A stretch of DNA of 64,000 nt from assembly GCF_017352155.2 (NCBI RefSeq), contig NZ_CP084320.1, positions 97,706 to 161,705 of the forward strand. The letters are read 5' to 3'. This document shows positions 8,210-17,555 of the stretch, in pieces (the first letter of the stretch is position 1; every line of letters starts with the position of its first letter). A program made the translations under genes and the position numbers. Under the pieces are notes generated by a model. The model was not told the DNA's origin, did not search any database, and saw only the letters and a program-made list of their open reading frames with translations. Source of the stretch: Haloterrigena alkaliphila (lineage in GTDB: Archaea > Halobacteriota > Halobacteria > Halobacteriales > Natrialbaceae).

Positions 8210-9190
8210 TTAGCCGCGCTGTCGGAGACCGACGAGCGTCACGGCCGCCAGCGCGACGATGACGGCGGGACCGCCGAACCCGGGCATCTCGTCGTTGTCG
8301 CTCGTCTCGTTTTCGGTGACCGAGTCGATCTCGTTCTCGTCGTTCGTGTCGTTCTCGGTGCTGTTCGTGTCGTTTTCGTCGTTGTTCGCTCCGCTATCGT
8401 CGATCGGCTCGCCGTCGGCGCCCGTCACGTCGCTATCGAGCTGGATGACGACGATGACCTGTCCGTGGGAGGCGTTCGGCCTGTAGGTCCAGCCGCCGCC
8501 GGCTTCCTCGTAGGGCTCGGCGGCTTCGACCGGGTCGATGTCGGTCTCCCACGTGTCGTGGGCCTTCTGGATGTAGCCGACGACCTCGAGCTTGTCGGCG
8601 TGCTCGCCCTCGATTCGGGCCTCGCCGTACTCGATGGTCGCGTCCTCGGGGTGGCCGTGCATCTCGATGGTGTGGGCGTCCATGTAGCCGTCGCCCTGGG
8701 GCAGGTCGTCGGTGGTGCCGAACTGATCGCCGTCGAGGGGTCGCTCGTAGTGTTCGGTCAGCGGGAGCTGAACGGTCAGCGGGTCGGCGTGGGAGTGCCA
8801 CGAGGTCGTCTCGCCGGTCGGAATCGTGACGGTCGTGTTCGGGACCGTTTTCCCGACGATCGGCTCGCCCGCCTCGTTGAGCAGCGTCACGCCGATCTTC
8901 CCGGAGCCGTCGCCGAGGTACGGCGACCGGTACTCGTCGCGCGGGTTGATGTAACTGACCCACTCGCCGTTACTGGCCTCGTAGTACGGATCGCCCTCTT
9001 CGGGCGCCGGCTTGACGTACGCCTCCTCACTGACGTTCTTCTCCGTTCCGTCGTTCGGATCGGCGAGACTGGCCTGCGTGGTCCCGGAATCGGACGTCGC
9101 GGCGCCGAGTCCGACGACGCCGACCAGTCCGATCAGCGCCAGCACGAGCAGGCCCGCGGTGACGGAGCCGCGTTTACGCCCGCTGCTCAT
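8210..9190 (-). CDS. Secreted surface protein with PGF-CTERM anchor
   Basis: A 326-residue exported protein. The N-terminus (MSSGRKRGSVTAGLLVLALI) is a signal peptide; the ATG at 9190 is preceded by a strong GGAGG ribosome site, so the longer open frame to 9304 is rejected. A Thr/Asn/Asp/Glu-rich linker at about 270-300 leads into MPGFGGPAVIVALAAVTLVG and RQRG, a PGF-CTERM signal processed by archaeosortase ArtA with attachment to a membrane lipid. The folded part (about 45-265) is rich in His and acidic residues (HSHADPLTVQLPLTEHYERP, HTIEMHGHPEDA) and could bind metal. I do not recognise its family. Confidence 0.85.
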   Translation of the reverse strand: MSSGRKRGSVTAGLLVLALIGLVGVVGLGAATSDSGTTQASLADPNDGTEKNVSEEAYVKPAPEEGDPYYEASNGEWVSYINPRDEYRSPYLGDGSGKIGVTLLNEAGEPIVGKTVPNTTVTIPTGETTSWHSHADPLTVQLPLTEHYERPLDGDQFGTTDDLPQGDGYMDAHTIEMHGHPEDATIEYGEARIEGEHADKLEVVGYIQKAHDTWETDIDPVEAAEPYEEAGGGWTYRPNASHGQVIVVIQLDSDVTGADGEPIDDSGANNDENDTNSTENDTNDENEIDSVTENETSDNDEMPGFGGPAVIVALAAVTLVGLRQRG

Positions 9191-9627
9191 TTCGCTTCCT
9201 CCGTCGTTGCGTTCGGGCGGCGGGTCGCTCGGGATCGCCCGTCGCGTTCGACCCGTCGCGGTCTCGATCGGTATCCTGTCATCGAGCCGACCTTCGACAT
9301 TCACCGTTCTTTATATGAGCAGCATTACTGGTCTATATCGACCGGCTACGCCAGGTAGACACCCGTTTCCACTCGATCAGCACCGAATGCCATCGTCGCC
9401 GCTGCGATGATTAGAACTCGAGAAATTCACCGATAGAATACAATCATCTACAGCTATCAGATTCGAACGTCCCGGTAATCGGTCGCTTACGCGGTTGACG
9501 GCGGCCGTCGGCGTCCCGAATCGAGACCGACGGGCCGCACTGACGGCCGTTCGGTGGCGGCCCGGGGTGAACCGCGCTTGCGCTGGCACGCCGAACCCAC
9601 TTCCGGGGCGGGAATCTACGCACGTCG
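9191..9627. other. Gene-free stretch
   Basis: This 437-bp gap separates two divergently oriented genes. A short AT-richer patch near 9310-9325 (CGTTCTTTATATGAGC) could hold a promoter for the PGF-CTERM gene. Nothing else recognisable. Confidence 0.4.
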
Positions 9628-10242
9628 ATGCGCCTTCGACTGCCCGACGATGCGGACGCCCTGTCGACGCGCGAGCCGCCAGCGGACGCGACGGACACCG
9701 CTCGGAATCCCACGCCGACGCAGACCTTCCTGCTGGTCGCGCTCGCGAGCGCTGCCCTCGCGTACGTCGTCTCGCGGCTCCGCTCCTCGAGTGACACCGA
9801 TAGCGATTCGGATACCGACGTCGACGCGGCGATCGAGACGGTCCGCGACCGAACCGTGGCGGCGCTCCCGTCAGCGGTCGGCGACCGCGTCGCCGAGGCC
9901 GTGCCCGCCGAATCGCAGTCGATTCCGATCGGAGGCCGCGAGTCGACCGAGAGCGAGGCCGAGACCGGAACCGATAGTGAGAGCGACGGCTCGAGGTCCG
10001 CCGCGGATGCCGAGACCGGCGGCGCTGCACCCGACGCCGGCGATCCGATCGACGACGAGGAGATGAACGCGGACCTCGCCGACGAGCCTTCGCCCACGAA
10101 GGTTTCCTCGGGTTCGAGCGAGGAGATCCAGGACAAACCCGCCGAACCGGGCGAGATGGCGGTCGACGAGGGCGTCGAGGATCTGGTCGACGAATCGCTC
10201 GACGACGCCGGTGACGAGTCGGACGTCGACGAAGAGGAATAG
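9628..10242 (+). CDS. Acidic membrane-anchored protein of unknown function
   Basis: A 204-residue protein with one transmembrane helix (TFLLVALASAALAYVVSRL, about residues 33-51) followed by a long, highly acidic, Ser/Asp/Glu-rich region that is probably disordered. No catalytic motif is visible. The C-terminal part contains EEIQDKPAEPGEMAVDEGVE, which looks constrained rather than random. Such proteins are common in haloarchaea and mostly uncharacterised. It precedes the helicase gene on the same strand by 170 bases. Confidence 0.7.
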   Translation: MRLRLPDDADALSTREPPADATDTARNPTPTQTFLLVALASAALAYVVSRLRSSSDTDSDSDTDVDAAIETVRDRTVAALPSAVGDRVAEAVPAESQSIPIGGRESTESEAETGTDSESDGSRSAADAETGGAAPDAGDPIDDEEMNADLADEPSPTKVSSGSSEEIQDKPAEPGEMAVDEGVEDLVDESLDDAGDESDVDEEE

Positions 10243-10412
10243 TCGCGCTCGCGCGCGAAGGCGGGCGTTCGCCACATCATACTCGCAAAGCAGTCTCGAT
10301 CCGTCCGAGTCATCTCGATCACCGTTCGAGTCGTCGCTATCGGGCACGCGATGATGACTCCGCCCCGCCGGGAGCGTGGTGCTTATCCGGTTCTCGCTCC
10401 TACCCTGAAGCG

Positions 10413-13253
10413 ATGAGTGAGGGGGACGTCGCGGCGTTTACGCACCTCGGACCGACGATCCGCGGGGCGCTCTCCGAGCGGGGCTTCTCGACGCCGACCG
10501 CACCGCAGCAGGCGGCGATCCCGCCGCTGTCGGCCGGCCGGCACACGCTCGTGATCGCACCCACCGGGAGCGGCAAGACCGAGACGGCGATGTTGCCGGT
10601 TTTCGATCATCTCGTAGCTGATGAGGGCCCACCGGAGGGGTTCGGCGCCCTCTACGTCACCCCGCTGCGGGCGCTCAACCGGGATATGCGCGAGCGCCTC
10701 GAGTGGTGGGGCGACTACCTCGACCTCGCGGTCGACGTCCGCCACGGCGACACGACCCAGTACCAGCGCGGGAAGCAGGCCGAGGATCCGCCGGACGTGC
10801 TGGTCACGACCCCCGAAACCCTGCAGGCGATGCTCACCGGCGAGCGTCTGCGCGAGGCGCTACAGGACGTCTCCCACGTCGTGATCGACGAGGTCCACGA
10901 GCTCGCGGCCTCCAAGCGGGGGGCGCAGCTGGCGATCGGCCTCGAGCGCCTCCACGACCTCGCGGGCGACATGCAGCGGATCGGCCTCTCAGCCACCGTG
11001 GGGGATCCGGGGGAGGTCGGCCAGTTTTTGACCGGCGGGCGCCCCTGCACGATTCGGGAGATCGACGTCGGCGGCAACGTCGACGTGGCGGTTCGCCAGC
11101 CCGAGATCACGGACGACGACGAGCGACTCGCGGGCGAACTGATGACCGAACCGGACACGGCCAGTCACGTCCGGCTGATTCGGGATCTCGTCGCCGCAAA
11201 CGAGTCGACGCTGATATTCGTCAACACGCGCCAGACTGCGGAGGCGCTGGGCTCCCGATTCAACGAACTGGACCTCCCGATCGGGGTCCACCACGGCTCG
11301 CTGTCGAAGGAGGCCCGGATCGAGGTCGAGGACCGATTCAAAACGGGGGAGCTGGACGGCCTGCTCTGTACCTCCTCGATGGAGCTGGGGATCGACGTCG
11401 GCCGGGTCGACCACGTCGTCCAGTACAAGAGCCCCCGGCAGGTGACGCGGCTGCTCCAGCGGATCGGGCGGGCCGGACACCGCCAGGACGAGGTTTCCAG
11501 TGGGACCATCGTCACGACCCGTCCGGACGACACCTTCGAGGCGCTGGCGATCGCCCGGCGGGCCCGCGACGGCGAGGTCGAACCGGCCGCGATCCACGAG
11601 GGCAGCCTCGACGTCGTCGCCAACCAAATTCCGGGAATCGTCCAGAGCCGCGGCGATACCCGGTTCCGCGAGGCCTACGAGACCATCACGCGCGCGTACC
11701 CCTTCCGGGACGTTCCGGAGGAGACGGTCCGCGAGATCGTCTCGGAACTGCACCGCAACCGGATCGTCTGGTTCGACGAGGGCGAGGACCGGATCGAGAC
11801 GACCGGCGGCACCTGGCAGTACGTCTACTCGAACCTCTCGATGATCCCCGACGAGGAGACCTACGAGGTCCACGACATCGCCTCGGGGACCCGGATCGGG
11901 ACCCTGGACGAGCGGTTCGTGGTCAACTTCGCCCAGCCCGGCGAGATCTTCATCCAGCGCGGCGAGATGTGGCGCATCGCCGAGATCGACGACGAGGAGG
12001 CCCGCGTGAAGGTCAGCCCGATCGAGGACCCCGCGGGCGAGGTTCCCTCTTGGATCGGCCAGGAGATCCCCGTCCCCGCGCCGGTCGCGGGCGAGGTCGG
12101 CGAGATCCGCGGGGTCGCGGAACCGCAGTTGTCCGCGGGCGCGGACGCCGCCGCGGTCGGCCGGGAACTGGCGCATCGGTATCCGGGCGACGAGTACACG
12201 CTGACCGAGGCCTGCGAGCAACTCGAGCGGCAGGTCGACGCGGGGGCGCCTATGCCCACCGCGGACCGACTCGTCCTCGAGCGACAGGGTCGGACCGTCG
12301 TCCTCAACGCGCCCTTCGGCCACACGATCAACGAGACGCTCGGCCGCATCCTGTCGTCGCTGCTCGGCCAGCAGGCCGGCTCCTCGGTCGGCCTCGAGAC
12401 CGATCCCTACCGGATCGAACTCGAGGTGCCGAACTCGATCGCGACCAGCGACATCGTGGGGGTGCTCGAGGAGACCGACCCGGACCACGTCGAGGCCATC
12501 GTCGAACTCGGGCTGAAGAACTCCGACGCGCTCGCCTTCCGCCTCGCGCAGGTCTCGGCGAAGTTCGGCGCGCTCAAGCGCTGGCAGGGCGACGGCTCGG
12601 GACGGCTCTCGAACGACCGCCTGCTCGCGGCGCTCGAGGACACCCCGATGTACGCGGAGTCGATCCGCGAGGTGTTCCACGAGGATCTCGACGTCGAGGG
12701 CGCGAGCGCGGTCCTCGAGGGGATCCAGTCGGACGAGATCGACCTCGTAACGTATCGGGGCCGGACGCCGGTCGGACAGGGCGGCCGCTCGTCGGGCGGG
12801 AAGGAACTGCTGGCGCCCGAGAACGCGGACGCGAGCGTCATCAACACGGTCCGGGAGCGGATCCAGAACGACCGGATCATCCTGCTGTGTACCCACTGCA
12901 AGGAGTGGAAGGCGAAGACGAAGGTCGGGCGCGTGGCGGAGCAGCCGAAGTGTGGAAACTGCGGGTCGACGCGGATCGCGGCGCTGAACCCGTGGGCCGA
13001 CGAGGTCGTGCAGGCGGTCCGCGCCGCGGAGAAAGACGAGGACCAGGAGAAGATGACCGAACGCGCCTACCGCAGCGCCAGTCTGGTTCAGAGCCACGGC
13101 AAGCAAGCCGTGATCGCGATGGCCGCCCGCGGGGTCGGACCGCACAACGCCGCCCAGATCATCAACAGGCTCCGGGAGGACGAGGACGAGTTCTACCGCG
13201 ACATCCTCTCGAAGGAACGCGAGTACGCGCGCACGCAGTCGTTCTGGGACTGA
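10413..13253 (+). CDS. lhr: Lhr-family superfamily-2 DNA helicase
   Basis: A 946-residue DExH helicase. Motifs in order: Q-region PTAPQQ near 28, Walker A TGSGKT at 51-56, DEVH at 159-162, SAT at 193-195 and QRIGRAGHR at 349-357. An Lhr-type winged-helix and beta-barrel region follows. Near residues 825-856 a CTHC...CGNC zinc ribbon is present, then a helical C-terminus. Lhr proteins are 3'-5' translocases linked to DNA repair. The ATG at 10413 gives the normal N-terminus. No operon partner is evident; the next gene starts 121 bases downstream. Confidence 0.93.
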   Translation: MSEGDVAAFTHLGPTIRGALSERGFSTPTAPQQAAIPPLSAGRHTLVIAPTGSGKTETAMLPVFDHLVADEGPPEGFGALYVTPLRALNRDMRERLEWWGDYLDLAVDVRHGDTTQYQRGKQAEDPPDVLVTTPETLQAMLTGERLREALQDVSHVVIDEVHELAASKRGAQLAIGLERLHDLAGDMQRIGLSATVGDPGEVGQFLTGGRPCTIREIDVGGNVDVAVRQPEITDDDERLAGELMTEPDTASHVRLIRDLVAANESTLIFVNTRQTAEALGSRFNELDLPIGVHHGSLSKEARIEVEDRFKTGELDGLLCTSSMELGIDVGRVDHVVQYKSPRQVTRLLQRIGRAGHRQDEVSSGTIVTTRPDDTFEALAIARRARDGEVEPAAIHEGSLDVVANQIPGIVQSRGDTRFREAYETITRAYPFRDVPEETVREIVSELHRNRIVWFDEGEDRIETTGGTWQYVYSNLSMIPDEETYEVHDIASGTRIGTLDERFVVNFAQPGEIFIQRGEMWRIAEIDDEEARVKVSPIEDPAGEVPSWIGQEIPVPAPVAGEVGEIRGVAEPQLSAGADAAAVGRELAHRYPGDEYTLTEACEQLERQVDAGAPMPTADRLVLERQGRTVVLNAPFGHTINETLGRILSSLLGQQAGSSVGLETDPYRIELEVPNSIATSDIVGVLEETDPDHVEAIVELGLKNSDALAFRLAQVSAKFGALKRWQGDGSGRLSNDRLLAALEDTPMYAESIREVFHEDLDVEGASAVLEGIQSDEIDLVTYRGRTPVGQGGRSSGGKELLAPENADASVINTVRERIQNDRIILLCTHCKEWKAKTKVGRVAEQPKCGNCGSTRIAALNPWADEVVQAVRAAEKDEDQEKMTERAYRSASLVQSHGKQAVIAMAARGVGPHNAAQIINRLREDEDEFYRDILSKEREYARTQSFWD

Positions 13254-13374
13254 CCGGCAGCAGAGTTGCGATCGATCGTCGTCGCCGATTCGACGGCTCG
13301 AGCCGATCGAGCGACGGGACGCCGCTTTTCACCGTTCCACAGCCCTTATCTACGCGACTACCGAACCCCTGTCA

Positions 13375-15492
13375 ATGGAACCCGGCCCGTCACACGATCC
13401 GTCCGAGACCGATGACGGGCGCTCCGCCGGCCAGCGTCCCGGCCGGCTGGAGAGACTGCTCGAGGCGGCGGACGTCGCCTGCTTTCGAGCGACGCCGACC
13501 GGGGAACTCATCGCGGTCAACGACGCGCTCACGAGGCTGACCGGCTACACGCAGGCCGAACTCCGCGAGCGCTCGTTCGACTCGCTCTTCGACGGCGAGA
13601 CGACCCTCGAGTCGCTCGGGGCCTCGCTCGACGAGTCGGGTCCGGAGCCGACGTCGACGTCGGTCTCGATCCGGACGAAGACGGACCTCGTCCCCTGTAC
13701 CGTCCACCTCGAGCGATGGTCGCAGGAACCCGATGGCGACCGGCAGCCGGCGATCACCGGTATCATCCGCCGCCGAAACGTGACGGGCCAGTCGGCAGTG
13801 AACGCCGAGTCGGATCTCACCTACGGTCGGACGTTCGAGGCGCTGGCCGACGCGCTGCCCGACGGCATCATCGTCCTCGATACGAACAGCGACGTGCAGT
13901 ACGCCAACCCCGCCGTCGAGCGGATCCTCGGCTACGACCCCGACGAACTCGTCGGCTCGAGCAAGGTCAAAATCATCCCGGAGCGACTGCGACAGACCCA
14001 CCTCTCCGCGCTGCAGCGCTACCTCGAGACCGGCGAGCGCAACATCAACTGGACCTACGTCGAACTCCCCGGCCAGCACAAGTCGGGCTACGAGGTCCCG
14101 CTTGGCGTCTCGCTCAACGACTTCACCTACGACGGCGACCGCTACTTCGTCGGCCTCTTCCGCGACATTTCGCCGCGAAGGGAGGCCGAGCGGACGCTCA
14201 AGGCCAAGGTCGCCCAGCTCGAATCGATCGCGTATCTCGGCCGTCACGCCCTCGACGAGGGCGACGCCGACGACCTCCTCGAGAAGGCGACCGAACTGAT
14301 CGCCGCGGCGCTCGAGGTCGACTGCTGTGTCGTCTACGAACACGATGTAGCCGAGTCTGCTGGCGACCCGGCGGGAGCGGAGAGTGGCGAGACGACGGCG
14401 TCCTCGTCGGACGCCGTCGAGGTGCGCGCGACCGTCGGCTGTACCGACGCCGACGGCCTGCTCGAGAACGAGACGGCTCGATCGGCGGGGACCGACTCGC
14501 TGGCCGGCGCCACGCTCGACTCGGACGACCCGGTCGTCGTCGAAGACGTCGCGACGGACGACCGGTTTTCCGACGCGCCGCATCTGGCCGACCACGGCGT
14601 CCGCAGCGCCATGGGCGTCACGATCGGCTCGATCGCCGAGCCCTGGGGGACTCTCGCCGTCTACGACTCGGAGCAACGGGAGTTCGCCGACCACGACGTC
14701 GACTTCGTCGAGAGCGCCGCGACGATCATCGCGACCGCCCTCGAGCGCCAGCGGTACGAACGACAGCTCGGCGAGACGGTCGCCGAACTCGAGGCGTCGA
14801 ACGAACGGCTCGAGCAGTTCGCCTACGCCGCCAGCCACGACCTGCAGGAACCGCTGCGGATGGTCTCGAGCTACCTCAAGTTGCTCGAGTCCCGGTACGG
14901 GGACGACCTCGGTTCGGACGGCGAGGAGTTCATCGCCTACGCCGTCGACGGCGCCGAGCGCATGCGCGACATGATCGAGGGGCTGCTCGAGTACTCCCGG
15001 ATCGACACGCAGGGCGAGCCGTTCGAACCCGTCGACCTCGACGAGGTACTCGAGGACGTGCTGACGGATCTGCAGGTGATGATCGAGGACGCGGACGCCG
15101 AGATCACCGCCGAGTCGCTGCCGATCGTGCGGGGCGACGCCCGCCAGTTGCGCCAGCTGTTCCAGAACCTGCTGTCGAACGCCATCGAGTACAGCGGCGA
15201 CGAGCCGCTGCGGGTCCGCGTCGAGGCCGAGGGGGCCGGCCGGATGTGGGAGGTTTCGGTCGCGGACGAGGGGATCGGTATCGACCCTGACGACGCCGAG
15301 CAGGTCTTCCGGGTGTTCCAGCGCCTGCACAGCCGCGAGGAGTACGACGGCACCGGGATCGGACTGGCGCTCTGTCGCCGGATCGTCGAGCGCCACGACG
15401 GGGAGATCACCGTCGACTCGGAACCCGGCGAGGGAGCGACCTTCTCGTTCACGCTGCCTCGACGCGGGACGACCGAGTCGCGGTCGCCGTGA
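13375..15492 (+). CDS. PAS/PAS/GAF sensor histidine kinase
   Basis: A 705-residue soluble histidine kinase. Two PAS domains (about 25-145 and 155-275) are followed by a GAF domain (about 285-455), a HisKA dimerisation helix with phospho-acceptor His near 487 in AASHDLQEPLRM, and an ATPase domain with NLLSNAIEYSG near 597, DEGIGIDP and GTGIGLALCRRIVERHDGEI. No transmembrane segment is evident, so it senses an intracellular signal such as redox state, light or a small ligand. No response regulator is adjacent; the receiver-only protein at 17.6-18.0 kb is the nearest possible partner. Confidence 0.92.
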   Translation: MEPGPSHDPSETDDGRSAGQRPGRLERLLEAADVACFRATPTGELIAVNDALTRLTGYTQAELRERSFDSLFDGETTLESLGASLDESGPEPTSTSVSIRTKTDLVPCTVHLERWSQEPDGDRQPAITGIIRRRNVTGQSAVNAESDLTYGRTFEALADALPDGIIVLDTNSDVQYANPAVERILGYDPDELVGSSKVKIIPERLRQTHLSALQRYLETGERNINWTYVELPGQHKSGYEVPLGVSLNDFTYDGDRYFVGLFRDISPRREAERTLKAKVAQLESIAYLGRHALDEGDADDLLEKATELIAAALEVDCCVVYEHDVAESAGDPAGAESGETTASSSDAVEVRATVGCTDADGLLENETARSAGTDSLAGATLDSDDPVVVEDVATDDRFSDAPHLADHGVRSAMGVTIGSIAEPWGTLAVYDSEQREFADHDVDFVESAATIIATALERQRYERQLGETVAELEASNERLEQFAYAASHDLQEPLRMVSSYLKLLESRYGDDLGSDGEEFIAYAVDGAERMRDMIEGLLEYSRIDTQGEPFEPVDLDEVLEDVLTDLQVMIEDADAEITAESLPIVRGDARQLRQLFQNLLSNAIEYSGDEPLRVRVEAEGAGRMWEVSVADEGIGIDPDDAEQVFRVFQRLHSREEYDGTGIGLALCRRIVERHDGEITVDSEPGEGATFSFTLPRRGTTESRSP

Positions 15493-15553
15493 GCGCGCTC
15501 GCGTCGGCTCGAGCACCGTAACGGCCAAACCTCTCGACGGTGTGGCACTCCGT

Positions 15554-16354
15554 ATGAAGTTCGCACCGGGGGCCTGGAAGTACGCGGCTCTCCCCCTGCT
15601 CGCCGCGCCGTTCGCGCTGTTCATCAGCGTGACGGCGAGTCTGGTCTCCCTCGCGGTCGGCGCCGGAGCGCTCGCTTTCTTCCGCGATCCCGAGCGAACC
15701 ACGCCGCCGACCGGCGTCGTCTCGCCGGCCGACGGCACCGTCTCCGTGCTCCGCGAGGAGGGCGACCGCGTTCGACTGGGGGTCTTCATGAACGTCTGGC
15801 ACGTCCACGTCGTCCGCGCGCCGTTCGACGCCGCGGTGACGGACGTCGAGCACGTCTCGGGCGCGAACCGGCCGGCGTTCTCGAAGGACTCCGACCGAAA
15901 CGAGCGGGTCCACGTTCGCTGCGAGACCGAGTCGTCGAACCTCCCCGCAGGCGATTCGGCCGCGGAATCGGCTGCTGAAACCGACTCGAGCGGAGACGGC
16001 GCCGACGGCGACGACCCGCACTCGAGACCCGACGAGCCGGCCAGCGACGCCGTCGTGACGCTGATCGCCGGCGCGTTCGCCAAGCGCATCCACCCGTACA
16101 TCGAGCCCGGGGACGACGTCGAGCGCGGTGATCGGATCGGCCACATCGCCTTCGGCAGTCGGGTCGACGTGCTCTTTCCGCCTGAGGTGGAACTCGAGGA
16201 CATCTCGGTGGCAAAAGGCGACTCGATGACGGCCGGGGAGACGGTGGTGCTCGAGAGCGAGACGCCGGTAGGTGGAGAGATCGATCTCGGAGCCGGTTCG
16301 GACGTGGATTTCGGTGGGCTCGAGGACGAGAGCGGGGACGAGTCACCCGCCTAG
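15554..16354 (+). CDS. asd: Archaetidylserine (phosphatidylserine) decarboxylase, pyruvoyl type
   Basis: A 266-residue proenzyme that converts archaetidylserine to archaetidylethanolamine at the membrane. Hydrophobic N-terminal segments precede the hallmark FFRDPERTTPP, SPADGTV and MNVWHVHVVRAPF motifs. Self-cleavage is expected between G201 and S202 in AFGSRVDVLFP, giving the pyruvoyl cofactor. An acidic, low-complexity insert of about 40 residues (about 132-172) separates the two halves and is longer than in the bacterial short form. The ATG at 15554 is preferred to the GTG at 15542. A T5 tract after the stop may end transcription. Confidence 0.92.
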   Translation: MKFAPGAWKYAALPLLAAPFALFISVTASLVSLAVGAGALAFFRDPERTTPPTGVVSPADGTVSVLREEGDRVRLGVFMNVWHVHVVRAPFDAAVTDVEHVSGANRPAFSKDSDRNERVHVRCETESSNLPAGDSAAESAAETDSSGDGADGDDPHSRPDEPASDAVVTLIAGAFAKRIHPYIEPGDDVERGDRIGHIAFGSRVDVLFPPEVELEDISVAKGDSMTAGETVVLESETPVGGEIDLGAGSDVDFGGLEDESGDESPA

Positions 16355-16358
16355 TCGA

Positions 16359-16363
16359 TTTTT
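16359..16363 (+). terminator. Possible oligo-T terminator after asd
   Basis: TTTTT occurs 5 bases after the asd stop in GC-rich surroundings. Archaeal termination commonly uses such T-tracts. Weak evidence on its own. Confidence 0.3.
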
Positions 16364-16447
16364 GTACAATTCGAATTCGATCAACGGGTTAGCGGGTAGC
16401 CCAGACTGGGCCTGAACAGCATCAGTGAGGCAACCAAAAGCCGAAGT

Positions 16448-16470
16448 AGTGTCAACACTGATGTCAACAC
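16448..16470 (+). promoter_or_regulatory. Tandem TGTCAACAC operator candidate of the VapBC-type pair
   Basis: TGTCAACAC occurs at 16450-16458 and again at 16462-16470, 12 bases apart and abutting the antitoxin ATG. The first copy lies within AGTGTCAACACT, a near-palindrome. Antitoxins of this class usually repress their own operon through such repeats (family knowledge); binding here is inferred. Confidence 0.5.
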
Positions 16471-16710
16471 ATGGGTGCCGCGAACGAACAGATCCGGATC
16501 AGCGACCGGGTAAAACGCGAACTCGAGCGGCGAAAACGAGCGAACGAGAGTTACAACGACGTCCTCGAGCGAATGCTGGAAGACACCGAAGCCGATTTCG
16601 ACGACGGGTTCGGGATCCTCTCGGACGGTCAGGCCGATCGACTCCGTGAGGAGCGCGAGACAGCGAAGGAGGAGCGACGCGAACGGATGCGACGGCTCGG
16701 CGACTCATGA
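16471..16710 (+). CDS. VapB-type antitoxin
   Basis: A 79-residue, charged protein with a ribbon-helix-helix/AbrB-like N-terminus (ANEQIRISDRVKRELERRKR) followed by NESYNDVLERMLED, as in archaeal VapB-like antitoxins (DUF7557-type, from memory). The acidic/basic C-terminal helix would bind the toxin. Its stop overlaps the toxin start (ATGA), the standard coupling in toxin-antitoxin pairs. A direct repeat sits immediately upstream. Confidence 0.8.
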   Translation: MGAANEQIRISDRVKRELERRKRANESYNDVLERMLEDTEADFDDGFGILSDGQADRLREERETAKEERRERMRRLGDS

Positions 16711-17102
16711 AGGTTCTCGACGCGAATTATCTGATCGACTATCTCAACGGCGAACCCGCCACGAAGGAATTCTACGAGGCGAACGGCGGTGACGAAGAAC
16801 GGTGGATCGCGCCTGCACCGGCCTACGCTGAAACGATCGTCGGCGTTGGGAACCTTCCCGACGGCAACGTCGACCGGGCTATCGACGCCCTCGCGTGGGT
16901 CGACGTCATCGATGTCGACGAGGAGTTGTCAATCGAGGCCGCACGAATCGCAGACGAAATCGGTTCACAGGGTCCGTTTCTCGACGGCGTCGACGCGCTC
17001 GTCGCAGCGCTCGGTCGAACCCATAATGCGACGGTCGTCTCGATCGATAGCGATCTCACGCACCCGGAAACGAAGCAGGTCGTTGACGTGACGGACTACT
17101 GA
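16707..17102 (+). CDS. VapC-type PIN-domain ribonuclease toxin
   Basis: A 131-residue PIN domain. Acidic metal-binding residues are visible: D5 in LDANYLIDYL, E42 in YAETIVGV, D93/D96 in LDGVDALVAA and D114/D116 in VSIDSDL. These coordinate Mg2+/Mn2+ for RNA cleavage. Length is normal for VapC. It is translationally coupled to the antitoxin. All active-site positions appear intact, so the toxin should be functional. Confidence 0.88.
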   Translation: MKVLDANYLIDYLNGEPATKEFYEANGGDEERWIAPAPAYAETIVGVGNLPDGNVDRAIDALAWVDVIDVDEELSIEAARIADEIGSQGPFLDGVDALVAALGRTHNATVVSIDSDLTHPETKQVVDVTDY

Positions 17103-17150
17103 GCCGGTCTTTCCTGCAATAGCACTCGAGAAGCGGGTAATGGCCGGTAC

Positions 17151-17513
17151 TCATCGAGGAAGGGCGACCTCGTAGTCAGCCGCCAGTTGCTGGAATTCGG
17201 TCCACTTGAGACAACGAACGTCCTCGAAGTCGTCATCCCTCTCGAGATACCGACACAGCGCGTCGATTTCCTCCTCGAGGCCGTGTGTCGCCGCCCGATC
17301 GCGGAGTTCGTCCGCGTCGACGTCGACGCGGCTGAGCAGGAGCAGACAGTACGACTGGTGACGGGTGTCGTCGTCGATCAGGAGCGTGTGACAGCACTGG
17401 TTCGCCGGCTGGTTCGACTCGAGTTCCGGAATAGAAGCAGTAGCGATGGCTGGGAAGCAGAAACTGGAGATCGTAGGCGGCGAACCGGGCGAGTCCGGTC
17501 TCGCGGAATCCAT
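17151..17513 (-). pseudogene. Uncertain short gene or decayed remnant
   Basis: A 120-codon open frame. Only the C-terminal half (from VDADELRDRAATHGLEEEID to the end at DYEVALPR) looks like a folded, helical haloarchaeal protein. The N-terminal half is unusual in composition, with several Cys and no clear start. This may be a truncated gene or a real short gene with a later GTG start. It lies between the PIN toxin and the response regulator. No family is recognised. Confidence 0.35.
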
Positions 17514-17555
17514 CGGTGGCGATCGCCTCGCGGTCCAGGCGAGGAAGCCGTCGTA

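Noticed and set aside
9444..10347. Minus-strand open frames opposite the acidic membrane-protein gene
   Set aside because: Low-complexity Ser/Arg-rich shadows of a GC-rich gene.
10703..13540. 945-codon open frame parallel to the helicase gene
   Set aside because: Arg/Pro/Gly-rich composition of a frame-shifted reading of lhr; no domain is visible.
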